Source: Anadara kagoshimensis (Eukaryota > Mollusca > Bivalvia > Arcoida > Arcidae). Taken from it: a stretch of DNA of 64,000 nucleotides. Below the pieces are notes generated by a model. That model saw nothing but the letters and a program-made list of their open reading frames with translations, searched no databases and was not told where the DNA came from. This document shows, piece after piece, positions 13,901 through 24,611 of this stretch (position 1 is its first letter; every line of letters begins with the position of its first letter). The stretch lies in contig CM037868.1 of assembly GCA_021292105.1 (NCBI GenBank), forward strand, positions 26,444,050 to 26,508,049. Direction: 5' to 3'. The translations under genes were made by a program, and so were the position numbers.

Positions 13901-16900
13901 GGTACTCTATTAAGTGTATATAGTCCGGTCCTGGCAATAATTGTTAGGGGGATCGAACCCGTGACTGCAAATTGTCAGAGGTGAAAATAACACATGAAAT
14001 GAGCAATGAAGATACGGCTTTTTGAATGTGAAATTCTTGAAATTCTACGTTATGATCTCTTAGCAAATTGTGTATAGACAGTGTTAAGGGTACTCTATTA
14101 GGTGTATATAGTCCGGTCCTGGCAATAATTGTAAGGGGGATCGAATCCTAGCTTCCAAATTATCAGAGGTAGAGATAACACATGAAACAAACAATAAAGA
14201 TATGGCTTTTTGAATGTGAAATTCTCGAAATTCTACGTTATGATCTCTTAGCAAATTTGTGTATAGACAGTGTAAGGGTACTCTATTAGGTGTATATAGT
14301 CCGGTCCTGGCAATAATTGTTAGGGGGATCGAATCCTAGCTTCCAAATTATCAGAGGTAGAGATAACACATGAAACGAACAATGAAGATACGACGGTTTG
14401 AATGTGAAATTCTCAAAATTCTACGTTATGATCTCTTAGCAAATTTGTGTATAGACAGTGTTAAGGGTACCTATTAGGTGTATATAGTCCGGTCCTGGCA
14501 ATAATTGTTAGGGGGATCGAACACGTGACTGGAAATTGTCAGAGGTGAAGGTAACACATGAAATGAACAATGAAGATATGGCTTTTTGAATGTGAAATTC
14601 TCGAAATTGTACGTTATGATCTCTTAGCAAATTTGTCTATAGACAGTGTTAAGGGTACTCTATTAGGTGTATATAGTCCGGTCCTGACATTAGTTGTTAG
14701 GGGGATCGAATCCTAGCTTCCAAATTATCAGAGGTAGAGATAACACATGAAACAAACAATGAAGATATGGCATTTTGAATGTGAAATTCTCAAAATTCTA
14801 CGTTATGATCTCTTAGCAAATTGGTGTATAGACAGTGTTATGGGTACTCTATTAGGTGTATATAGTCCGGTCCTGGCAATAGTTGCTACGGGGATCGAAT
14901 CCTAGCTTCCAAATTATCAGAGGTAGAGACAACACATGAAAGGAACAATGAAGATACGGCTTTTTGAATGTGAAATTCTCAAAATTCTACGTTATGATCT
15001 CTTAGCAAATTTGTGTATAGACAGTGTTTAGGGTACTCTATTAGGTGTATATAGTCCGGTCCTGGCAATAATTGTTAGGGGGATCGAACACGTGACTGGA
15101 AATTGTCAGAGGTGAAGGTAACACATGAAATGAACAATGAAGATATTGCTTTTTGAATGTGAAATTCTCGAAATTGTACGTTATGATCTCTTAGCGAATT
15201 TGTGTATAGACAGTGTTAAGGGTACTCTATTAGGTGTATATAGTCCGGTCCTGGCAATAGTTGTTAGGGGGATCGAATCCTAGCTTGCAAATTATCAGAG
15301 GTAGAGATAACACATGAAACGAACAATGAATAAACGGCTTTTTGAATGTGAAATTCTCGAAATTGTACGTTATGATCTGTTAGCAAATTTGTGTATAGAC
15401 AGTGTTAAGGGTACTCTATTAGGTGTATATAGTCCGGTCCTGGCAATAATTGTTAGGGGGATCGAACACGTGACTGAAATTGTCAGAGGTGAAGGTAACA
15501 CATGAAATGAACAATGAAGATATGGCTTTTTGAATGTGAAATTCTCGAAATTGTACGTTATGATCTCTTAGCAAATTTGTGTATAGACAGTGTTAAGGGT
15601 ACTCTGTTAGGTGTATATAGTCCGGTCCTGGCAATAATTGTAAGGGGGATCGAATCCTAGCTTCCAAATTATCAGAGGTAGAGATAACACATGAAATGAA
15701 CAATGAAGATATGGCTTTTTGAATGTGAAATTCTCGAAATTCTACGTTATGATCTCTTAGCAAATTTGTGTATAGACAGTGTTAAGGGTACTCTATTAGG
15801 TGTATATAGTCCGGTCCTGGCAATAATTGTTAGGGGGATCGAATCCTAGCTTCCAAATTATCAGAGGTAGAGATAACACATGAAACGAACAATGAAGATA
15901 CGACGTTTTGAATGTGAAATTCTCAAAATTCTACGTTATGATCTCTTAGCAAATTTGTGTATAGACAGTGTTAAGGGTACCCTATTAGGTGTATATAGTC
16001 CGGTCCTGGCAATAGTTGTTAGGGGGATCGAACACGTGACTGGAAATTGTCAGAGGTGAAGGTAACACATGAAATGAACAATGAAGATATGGCTTTTTGA
16101 ATGTGAAATTCTCGAAATTGAACGTTATGATCTCTTAGCAAATTTGTGTATAGACAGTGTTAAGGGTACTCTATTAGGTGTATATAGTCCGGTCCTGGCA
16201 ATAATTGTAAGGGGGGTCGAATCCTAGCTTCCAAATTATCAGAGGTAGAGATAACACATGAAACGAACAATGAAGATATGGCTTTTTGAATGTGAAATTC
16301 TCGAAATTCTACGTTATGATCTCTTAGCAAATTTGTGTATAGACAGTGTTAAGGGTACTCTATTAGGTGTATATAGTCCGGTCCTGGCAATAATTGTTAG
16401 GGGGATCGAATCCTAGCTTCCAAATTATCAGAGGTAGAGATAACACATGAAACGAACAATGAAGATATGGCTTTTTGAATGTGAAATTCTCAAAATTCTA
16501 CGTTATGATCTCTTAGCAAATTTGTGTATAGACAGTGTTAAGGGTACCCTATTAGGTGTATATAGTCCGGTCCTGGCAATAGTTGTTAGGGGGATCGAAC
16601 ACGTGACTGGAAATTGTCAGAGGTGAAGGTAACACATGAAATGAACAATGAAGATATGGCTTTTTGAATGTGAAATTCTCGAAATTGAACGTTATGATCT
16701 CTTAGCAAATTTGTGTATAGACAGTGTTAAGGGTACTCTATTAGGTGTATATAGTCCGGTCCTGGCAATAATTGTAAGGGGGATCGAATCCTAGCTTCCA
16801 AATTATCAGAGGTAGAGATAACACATGAAACGAACAATGAAGATATGGCTTTTTGAATGTGAAATTCTCGAAATTCTACGTTATGATCTCTTAGCAAATT

Positions 16901-18338
16901 TGTGTATAGACAGTGTTAAGGGTACTCTATTAGGTGTATATAGTCCGGTCCTGGCAATAATTGTTAGGGGGATCGAACACGTGACTGGAAATTGTCAGAG
17001 GTGAAGGTAACACATGAAATGAACAATGAAGATATTGCTTTTTGAATGTGAAATTCTCGAAATTGTACGTTATGATCTCTTAGCGAATTTGTGTATAGAC
17101 AGTGTTAAGGGTACTCTATTAGGTGTATATAGTCCGGTCCTGGCAATAGTTGTTAGGGGGATCAAATTCTAGCTTGCAAATTATCAGAGGTAGAAATAAC
17201 ACATGAAACGAACAATGAATAAACGGCTTTTTGAATGTGAAATTCTCGAAATTGTACGTTATGATCTGTTAGCAAATTTGTGTATAGACAGTGTTAAGGG
17301 TACTCTATTAGGTGTATATAGTCCGGTCCTGGCAATAATTGTTAGGGGGATCGAACACGTGACTGGAAATTGTCAGAGGTGAAGGTAACACATGAAATGA
17401 AAAATGAAGATATGGCTTTTTGAATGTGAAATTCTCGAAATTGTACGTTATGATCTCTTAGCAAATTTGTGTATAGACAGTGTTAAGGGTACTCTATTAG
17501 GTGTATATAGTCCGGTCCTGGCAATAATTGTAAGGGGGATCGAATCCTAGCTTCCAAATTATCAGAGGTAGAGATAACACATGAAACGAACAATGAAGAT
17601 ACGGCTTTTTGAATGTGAAATTCTCAAAATTCTACGTTATGATCTCTTAGCAAATTTGTGTATAGACAGTGTTAAGGGTACCCTATTAGGTGTATATAGT
17701 CCGGTCCTGGCAATAGTTGTTAGGGGATCGAACACGTGACTGGAAATTGTCAGAGGTGAAGGTAACACATGAAATGAACAATGAAGATATGGCTTTTTGA
17801 ATGTGAAATTCTCGAAATTGAACGTTATGATCTCTTAGCAAATTTGTGTATAGACAGTGTTAAGGGTACTCTATTAGGTGTATATAGTCCGGTCCTGGCA
17901 ATAATTGTAAGGGGGATCGAATCCTAGCTTCCAAATTATCAGAGGTAGAGATAACACATGAAACGAACAATGAAGATACGTTTTTTTTAATGTGAAATTC
18001 TCGAAATTCTACGTTATGATCTCTTAATAAATTTGTGTATAGACAGTGTTAAGGGTACTCTATTAGGTGTATATAGTTCGGTCCTTGCAATAATTGTAAG
18101 GGGGATCGAATCCTAGCTTCCAAATTATCAGAGGTAGAGATAACACACGAAACGAACAATGAAGATACGGATTTTTGAATGTGAAATGAACAATGAAGAT
18201 ACGGATTTTGAATGTGAAATGTTCAAAATTTTACGTTATGATCTCTTAGCAAATTTGTGTATAGACAGTGTTAAGGGTACCCTATTAGGTGTATATAGTC
18301 CGGTCCTGGCAATAATTGTTAGGGTGATCGAAAATTTA
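1930..18338 (+). repeat. Left satellite array, ~188-bp unit, about 87 copies
   Basis: A conserved core (CGTTATGATCTCTTAGCAAA) recurs every 188-189 bp. Other constant parts are TATATAGTCCGGTCCTGG and GTGTATAGACAGTGTTAAG. The outermost units after the terminus (about 1965-2150) are diverged, as expected at array edges. Two unit types alternate irregularly: one with ATCGAACACGTGACTGG, one with ATCGAATCCTAGCTTCC. Higher-order blocks recur: one marker variant repeats at ~6,069, 8,522 and 12,670, i.e. offsets near 13 and 22 units. The last unit breaks off at about 18,338 beside GAAAATTTATAAAGG. Confidence 0.97.
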
Positions 18339-19469
18339 TAAAGGGAGAATTTGCTCTTATTTGCCCTGATACCATAAATTCCAGATTACCATTATCACTC
18401 CTTAAGTGCATCAGATGGCCTTATGTGCTTATAAGATGAAATGGGTACAATACAATATGATGTATGAGTAATGTCATAAATGACCTTATGACTTTCATTA
18501 TCATGTCAAGTAGCTGAAGACACCATGAACTATGATGAGCAAACTAATAAAAAAGAAATTCAAAGTTATTATTGGGTTTGTTATTTTATTAAAACTACAT
18601 GTAGAGTTATTCCTTCCCATATCAGTGATTCAATATGTTTTTATTTTCTGTTTTGAAATTGACATGTTGATACAGCTAAGTTCTTCTGCAGGATAAATGG
18701 TAAGTTATATTGTTATAATGTATATATAAATACACGTTATGAACTTATCGTTCGGTAATTCAAGGGACTTAACTCGTACTTTATAGGTAAGATCGTGTCT
18801 TAATCGAGAGGATAGATATTCACTAGAGTTGTTCACAAGATGAAGAAAATTTTCTTTTTTCCTATATGTACATGTAAAACTTTTATTTTAACTTATATTA
18901 AAATATTTCCGATTTTATTTGATTATTTTTTTAACTGTTAATTTTTTTAAATTAAATATTGTTTCATAATTATCAAAATATTTCCGAATTTATTTGATTT
19001 TTTTAACTGTTTGTTAATTTTTCTTAAGTTAAATATTGTTTCATAATTATCAAAAGTTCAACCATAACTGATAAAAATTGACCAACTTGAGTCATACATG
19101 CATATGTGTAAGATTAATAAAGAAATAGCTTTCACCTTATGAACAGTTCTGTATTAAACACACACACGCGCGCGTGATATATACCTATATTTATATCGTA
19201 TGAATAGTATTTTTCTCCGTTTTCAAGATAAATTGAATTAATCAGATAATATATATTCATTCCAATAAGTTAGTTTTTATTCTGTATGTTTCGCGTACAT
19301 TTTGCGGCAAGGATTACTCAGCTGTCAACCGTTGGTTTTGCCGTTCAGTTAAATTGATGAAAGAATTCCTTCATATTGAATCCGGGACTTGATTCAACTT
19401 GGACCTAGAAAAATATCCTGATAGCTCATTAGTCGACCCGATAGAAGTGATTGCTCACTATTCCGACCG

Positions 19470-19505
<36 letters not shown>
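19470..19505. repeat. (ATCA)n microsatellite
   Basis: Nine consecutive ATCA units. Confidence 0.95.
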
Positions 19506-19720
19506 CCCACAACAGACATTTGCACACAAGACACGTGTAGGTTTATTATTTTCCAAATAATTTTCGTTGGTCTGTTTGATTTCTCTTAGAATTCTTTGTT
19601 TTTTACTAACTCCTTTTTTCTTTTTTACATGCAGTTATCATATTAGCTTAATAGTCTTCTTGAGTCCATGTACGCTGGTAGAACAAATAAATTTGGGGAA
19701 AGTCAGAAAAATTAAATTAT

Positions 19721-19752
19721 TATTATTTATTTATTTATTTATTTATTTCATT
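19721..19752. repeat. (TTTA)n microsatellite
   Basis: Seven or so TTTA units in a T-rich stretch. Confidence 0.85.
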
Positions 19753-19798
19753 TTATTTATTTTTTTTGTACTTTTATGTGATAATGAGATGTTTAAAA

Positions 19799-19802
<4 letters not shown>

Positions 19803-19872
<70 letters not shown>
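19803..19872. repeat. (GA)n microsatellite, ~35 copies
   Basis: An uninterrupted GA run of about 70 bp. Confidence 0.97.
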
Positions 19873-19874
<2 letters not shown>

Positions 19875-19982
19875 CTGCATCCGTGATATTATGTATTATG
19901 ACTGACACAAATTTTATTCTGTAGTACACAATAATGAAGCTGTTTTTCAGATAGAGTACTGGACAGCTACATTAATGGATAG

Positions 19983-20168
19983 AGTTGTAGAGGCGGAGCC
20001 TAACGATATGTTTGCTTTGGTTTTATTTGAATGATTTTGTCCTTAATTTGACCTAGGTCACCGTAACCACTTGTTGTAATTCACTTACAGCACGACAAAA
20101 CTGTGCTGTAACTAAATTACAGCACAGTTTGGGTTGAGGACAATGAAAATTAGGCTCCGCCCCTACAA
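19983..20168. mobile_element. Small TIR element (MITE-like), ~185 bp
   Basis: GTAGAGGCGGAGCCTAA near 19,985 pairs with TTAGGCTCCGCCCCTAC near 20,149-20,165. An internal palindrome (ACAGCACGACAAAACTGTGCTGTAA and its partner) fills the middle. It is non-coding and nested in the central spacer. Confidence 0.65.
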
Positions 20169-21140
20169 GTTATTCACTTGTATGGGGATTTATAGAAATC
20201 CGAGAACAAAAGAAAACCTGCATAGTCGTGCCACAATCATTACTATTATATACATCTTAAGAGCATTTAATGTGTTAACAGACCATTACAAATGTCCACT
20301 GTGTTTTGACCACATGATTTTAAGGGCAGATATGCCATTTAACTCACATTCTGGCAACCCAATTTTAATTGACCAATTCATCCTAAATGATTATAAGACA
20401 GCTGGACATCAGTTGTAAAGTCATGATACCTGCAGACCAGAAAGTCTTAAGTGGTTTATTTAGACATAATTAACATAATAATAACATTATCTTGTAAATT
20501 GTACATCCAATGGATAAATCTTCTCATCCTTCAAGTTTAAATGTTATTTTGAAGTACATAATACCATCAGCAAACAAGGTAAATTGAACTTAAAACTTTC
20601 AATTGGACTTTTCTTCATTACATGAAATATGCACTTATGACCTTCTGGCATACACCCCTCGATATATTAAAACAGTTTCCATTGGATGTTTTCCAATCAC
20701 ATGACATGTAATAAATGAGATATTTCCCACAGAATCCGTGTCAGCGTTTGACAACCTCTCAGTAATGTGATAACCTCTCACAGCCATAATACTATGATAA
20801 CCCGGTACAAGGGAAACAACTCGTACAACAGAACATTTGCTAAACAATAAAAATGGCGGCCATATGCACCGGACCTAAACCTAATGCGTTTGCTCGAACA
20901 GATCGGGTTTGCTGCTGATACCGTTTACCAATTTAACATTTATAAAAAATACTACTAGACGAAACCTAGACGAAGGAGGTAAAGTTGCTCCGTTAGGCCT
21001 ACTGAAATTGTCTTAAGACACTGACAGATCTAATATTCTATTACGGTTTGTATATATCTTTCACTGTTTAACAATTAACCCAAGGACTAGCTATATAATT
21101 GCTATTAAGTCACAAAAGGGGTTCGAATATCATTTAGTAA
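20169..21140. other. Central spacer, second part
   Basis: Frames of 94 aa (20,134-20,418, plus) and 70 aa (20,635-20,847, minus) have no recognisable domain, and the first starts inside the neighbouring small TIR element. At 20,851 AATGGCGGCC forms a YY1-like start context opening a 21-codon frame. None is supported as a gene. Confidence 0.5.
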
Positions 21141-21247
21141 GATGTACAGTCCAACCTGCATTAAAGGTCACCTTTACCAGTTTACTTCAGTGCCACCTGT
21201 TTACAAAGGTCATTAGAATTGTATCCAAGTTAGACTTTATTCATAAT
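21141..21247 (-). repeat. Fragment of the ~109-bp dispersed repeat
   Basis: GTACAGTCCAACCTGC, then AAAGGTCACCTTTACC and TAGACTTTATTC match, in reverse orientation, the repeat at 36,960-37,160 and the tandem array near 62.5-63.3 kb. Confidence 0.65.
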
Positions 21248-21605
21248 AGCACCAGGGTTGGCATATCATTGAATATGATGTATCACCAAAGCACTGGGGT
21301 TGGTATATTATTTAATGTGATGTATAACTTTAGCACCGGGGTTGTTATATCATTAAATGTGATGTATATCCTTAGCACCGGTGTTGGTATATCAATTACT
21401 TGACTGTAGAACCTTAGCACCAGGGTTGGTATATCATTTACTTGACTGTAGAACCTTAGCACCGGGGATGGTATATCATTTACTTGACTGTAGAACCTTT
21501 GCACCGGGGTTGGTATATCATTTACTAGACTGTAGAACCTTATCACCGGGGTTGGTATATCATTTACTATATTGTAGAACCTTAGCACCAGGGTTGGTAT
21601 ATATT
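21248..21605 (+). repeat. 42-bp minisatellite, left part, ~8.5 units
   Basis: The unit reads like ACCTTAGCACCGGGGTTGG, then TATATCATTTACTTGACTGTAGA. Units farthest from the retroelement (21,248-21,370) are diverged, with GAATATGATG-type replacements. The unit length is a multiple of three, so long frames appear on both strands by default. The array resumes after the retroelement at 24,612. Confidence 0.95.
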
Positions 21606-21670
21606 ATTTATTCAAACAAATAAATAAGTCAACAATTAAACTTTCAGATATTTTTAATTATGATGACAAT

Positions 21671-22750
21671 TTGAATTACTGCACCGTTACAACTTGTAAA
21701 TCAAAAAACTGCAAAACCTGTAAAATTTTAATAACCGATACGCATTTTGCCAGTAACCTTACATCTAAAAATTACACTTTACGAAGTCACGATGATCTGA
21801 ACTGTAAATCTTCCAATGTTGTATATGGAATAGAGTGCAATTTATGTGGACTCATATATGTGGGTGAAACCAAAGGTAGACTAAATATACGTATGAATGG
21901 ACATCGGTTTGATATCAATAACAATGGTAATCAGTTTCTTTACCAACATTTTAACCAGCCGGACCATTCTGTGTTATCTATGAAAGTCAGGCTTTTGGAA
22001 AAAATATACCACCATACAAATAGTCCTACATTAAGCACTCCATACCGATTACAACGGGAAAATTACTGGATAAGAGAACTAGGCACTGCTTCGCCATATG
22101 GATGCAATGACAAAATTGTAAGCGTAGGAAATCTTTCAAGCCCGGGTTGTAACAATGTAAATGTTTTACACTTGTTTAACAAAACACCACGTGACAATAG
22201 AAGTCATGGACATCGCCGTTATAACAGACCTAATATACATGATGTTAGTTTTCTTAATCTTTTACCATTCCTACAGAAACCTCTTGGATTACACCATATC
22301 CGAACTAAACTCTACTCTATACCACTATCCCGTCTTAGACAGTTACAAGAAGAATGCATATCTAAAACTACTATAAATTCAAATACACCAGAATATAAGC
22401 TTACTGCTATCATCATGGATATTGCTTTTAACAGATTATTTAAACCTGCTCGGGAAAACGATATTGATAACGATGGTCAACGCCAATATCTTAAGTTACA
22501 CTATGCTAACAAAGGCATAGATGCTATAAACATTTCTAATATTCTTCAAAATAAACAAGTCCAATCTAAAATTCCTGCTTATTTCAAAATTAATTCTCCA
22601 CCTCTAGTTTCCTACTCTTACAATAAACCTATTGCATCCAAAATATTTAATTATAAACAAACATTGCAGTGTTTAAACTTTCACAATTTTACTCCACCTA
22701 CTTGCTCTTGCTCGTCTTCTCCCTATATTTATGGACGGCTGGACATGTAA
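21671..22750 (+). CDS. Naiad GIY-YIG endonuclease part, frameshifted before the RT
   Basis: This frame encodes the endonuclease half of the retroelement protein, which nicks target DNA to prime reverse transcription. Cys residues 9, 14 and 17 with His 25 and 40 look like the CCHH-type motif of these endonucleases. The GIY-YIG core runs from VYGIEC (51-56) to YVGETKGR (63-70). Arg74 in LNIRMNGHR and Glu130 in LQRENYWIREL fit the catalytic Arg and Glu. Near the end, residues 345-347 (CSC) match the CxC linker that joins endonuclease and RT in Naiads. The frame then runs out at 22,750, because a base appears to be missing at about 22,732-22,738 where the linker should continue as a Gly-Pro-like turn. 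The first codon is TTG and the frame is open farther upstream, so the true start is unknown or lost. Probably inactive. Confidence 0.88.
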   Translation: MNYCTVTTCKSKNCKTCKILITDTHFASNLTSKNYTLRSHDDLNCKSSNVVYGIECNLCGLIYVGETKGRLNIRMNGHRFDINNNGNQFLYQHFNQPDHSVLSMKVRLLEKIYHHTNSPTLSTPYRLQRENYWIRELGTASPYGCNDKIVSVGNLSSPGCNNVNVLHLFNKTPRDNRSHGHRRYNRPNIHDVSFLNLLPFLQKPLGLHHIRTKLYSIPLSRLRQLQEECISKTTINSNTPEYKLTAIIMDIAFNRLFKPARENDIDNDGQRQYLKLHYANKGIDAINISNILQNKQVQSKIPAYFKINSPPLVSYSYNKPIASKIFNYKQTLQCLNFHNFTPPTCSCSSSPYIYGRLDM

Positions 22751-24414
22751 TAACTGGTGATCTCAATATAATTGAGAACACCAAATTAAGATTTTTACTT
22801 TCAAAAGGTCCTAAATATAGAGAAGCTCAACCTTTTACTTGGGGACAGAATTTCCGACTTGTCATGGATTCCGTTGAAGAGTACGCCAGACGTTGGGCTA
22901 AATTAGAAGATGTTGAGCTTGATACCTTATCCGACTGGATAAAGGTTGTTAGATCTTTCGTTAAAACTAGGATTGCCAAACTTAAAGGGTCTATGAGTAC
23001 TAAACCGTCTTCAGTACTCAAGGATCCAGAAATCAAGGCAATTCTTACAGACATACACAACAAATATGTTGTTGTTCCAGCTGATAAGGCTTCCAACAAC
23101 ATTATTCTCGTTTGTAAGAGATTCTACCTTGAATGTCTTATTAAGGAGCTTGGTTTAGATAGTATATCAAATAACCCTGCATATTCTAGAACTAATTTTA
23201 CCAAAGATGAAGTTCTTTCCAACCATAGGGGAGTTCTCGAGTCTTTTGGTATCAATCTTAAAGAGGAAGATCTTGATCTTCCTTACTTGTATTGGATTCC
23301 TAAACTCCATAAAAATCCATACAAGGAAAGATATATAGCAGGCTCATCTAAATGTACTACTAAATCATTATCGATAACTCTAACACAAATTTTGACAATC
23401 GTCAAAGATGGTCTTCAGTCTTATTCAGAAAAAGTATATTCTACATCTGGAATCAACCAAATGTGGATTCTAAAAAATTCTAAAGAATTACTTGAACATC
23501 TTGCTTCTAATACTTTATCTCATGTAAAAAGTATAAAAACATTTGATTTTTCTACACTATACACCACAATCCCTCATTCTAAATTGAAAGAACGTCTTAA
23601 AGAAATTATTCACTTGTCTTTCTTCTACAAAAACGGTAAGCCAAGATACAAATATCTGGTGCTGAACAGGGATTCTGGTTATTTTGTCAAGCATCATACG
23701 GATTCCAAACAAAAATATACTGAAGATACCATCAACAAAATGTTGGCGTTTTTGATAGATAACATATTTGTTGTGTTTGGTAATATAGTATTTCAGCAAA
23801 CAATCGGTATACCAATGGGTACAAACTGTGCACCATTGCTTGCTGATTTGTTTCTTTATTCTTACGAAGCAGAATTTATGCAGAACCTTGTTAAATCTGG
23901 AGAGAAAACTGTCGCCAAATCATTCAACTCAACATACAGATACATAGATGACGTTCTGTCTCTTAACAATCCTAAATTTGGAGACTATGTAAATGTCATC
24001 TATCCTAGTGAGCTTGAAATAAAAGACACGACTGATTCCTCAAGTTCTGCTTCATATTTAGACTTATACCTGAATTATGACGCACAAGAAAGGCTACATT
24101 TGAAACTTTATGACAAACGTGATGACTTCAATTTTTCTATTGTCAACTTTCCTTTTTTATGCAGCAATATACCTGCTTCTCCTGCTTATGGTGTATTTGT
24201 TTCCCAATTAATACGCTATGGTAGAGCTTGTTCCCACTACGGGGACTTTGTACAAAGAAGTAGGCTGCTTGCAAATAAATTGTTGACTCAGGGATATTGC
24301 AAGCCTAGGCTTATCAAGGCCCTCAAAAAGTTTTATGGCCGTCATCACAGTATTGTTGATAAGTTTGATGTCTCTGTGTCCAGGATTGCCTTGGATATAT
24401 TTGACGTCTCATAG
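22669..24414 (+). CDS. Naiad reverse transcriptase part
   Basis: This is the RT half, copying element RNA into DNA at the nicked target. The first ~22 residues are out of frame with the genuine protein. Real homology starts near TAGHVITGDL (residues 23-32), the conserved segment after the CxC linker. A conserved N-terminal stretch follows (MDSVEEYARRWAK, VVVPADKASNNI). RT motif A is FDFSTLYTTIP with Asp293. Motif B is IGIPMGTNCAP (379-389). Motif C is YIDD (425-428). The roughly 80 residues between motifs A and B are long, consistent with an extended fingers-type insertion region known in this clade and in telomerase. No internal stop or in-frame UGA is seen to the TAG at 24,412. RT motifs are intact, so the insertion is fairly young apart from the single frameshift. 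Confidence 0.92.
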   Translation: MFKLSQFYSTYLLLLVFSLYLWTAGHVITGDLNIIENTKLRFLLSKGPKYREAQPFTWGQNFRLVMDSVEEYARRWAKLEDVELDTLSDWIKVVRSFVKTRIAKLKGSMSTKPSSVLKDPEIKAILTDIHNKYVVVPADKASNNIILVCKRFYLECLIKELGLDSISNNPAYSRTNFTKDEVLSNHRGVLESFGINLKEEDLDLPYLYWIPKLHKNPYKERYIAGSSKCTTKSLSITLTQILTIVKDGLQSYSEKVYSTSGINQMWILKNSKELLEHLASNTLSHVKSIKTFDFSTLYTTIPHSKLKERLKEIIHLSFFYKNGKPRYKYLVLNRDSGYFVKHHTDSKQKYTEDTINKMLAFLIDNIFVVFGNIVFQQTIGIPMGTNCAPLLADLFLYSYEAEFMQNLVKSGEKTVAKSFNSTYRYIDDVLSLNNPKFGDYVNVIYPSELEIKDTTDSSSSASYLDLYLNYDAQERLHLKLYDKRDDFNFSIVNFPFLCSNIPASPAYGVFVSQLIRYGRACSHYGDFVQRSRLLANKLLTQGYCKPRLIKALKKFYGRHHSIVDKFDVSVSRIALDIFDVS

Positions 24415-24611
24415 TTCCATGTTCCTTTCACACAATTTTGATTACACACGTGACGGGTGTAGCTAGCTAAACAGGAGGTGCTTACCCTTCCGGAGCACCC
24501 GGCCTCACTTCCCTGGTGGAAGTTCACGTGTCTAACCTAACTTGTCAGTTCCAAAGTTTTTACTTTGCTTCTGGATTGTGATTCGGAAATGGATAAGTAT
24601 GTTTGTTTTTG
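24415..24611 (+). other. Naiad 3' untranslated region
   Basis: Starts TTCCATGTTCCTTTCACAC and contains GGTGTAGCTAGCTAA, GGAGGTGCTTACCCTTCC, GGTGGAAGTTCACGTGT and TTTTTACTTTGCTTCTGG. These blocks are the yardstick by which the dispersed truncated copies in the window are recognised. It ends without a poly-A tail. Confidence 0.85.

Larger units (their letters stand above)
18339..19983. other. Central spacer, no gene seen
   Basis: AT-rich single-copy-looking sequence inside the 34-kb element. It holds two short duplicated stretches around 18,895-19,050 (AAATATTTCCGAATTTATTTG type) and microsatellites listed separately. A 112-codon frame at 19,567 is low-complexity and is not accepted as a gene. 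Confidence 0.6.

Noticed and set aside
2283-18341. Recurring 60-76 codon frames (LFECEILEILRYDLLANLCID type) in the satellite
   Set aside because: They repeat with the ~188-bp unit, are broken by stops and frameshifts in most units, and occur wherever a unit happens to be 189 bp. Nothing suggests protein selection.
19567-19905. 112-codon frame with RE repeats
   Set aside because: Half of it translates the (GA)n microsatellite and the rest is low-complexity.
22669-24414. Selenocysteine-type in-frame UGA in the Naiad RT
   Set aside because: Reported for some clam Naiads, but this RT frame has no internal UGA, so no such claim is made.
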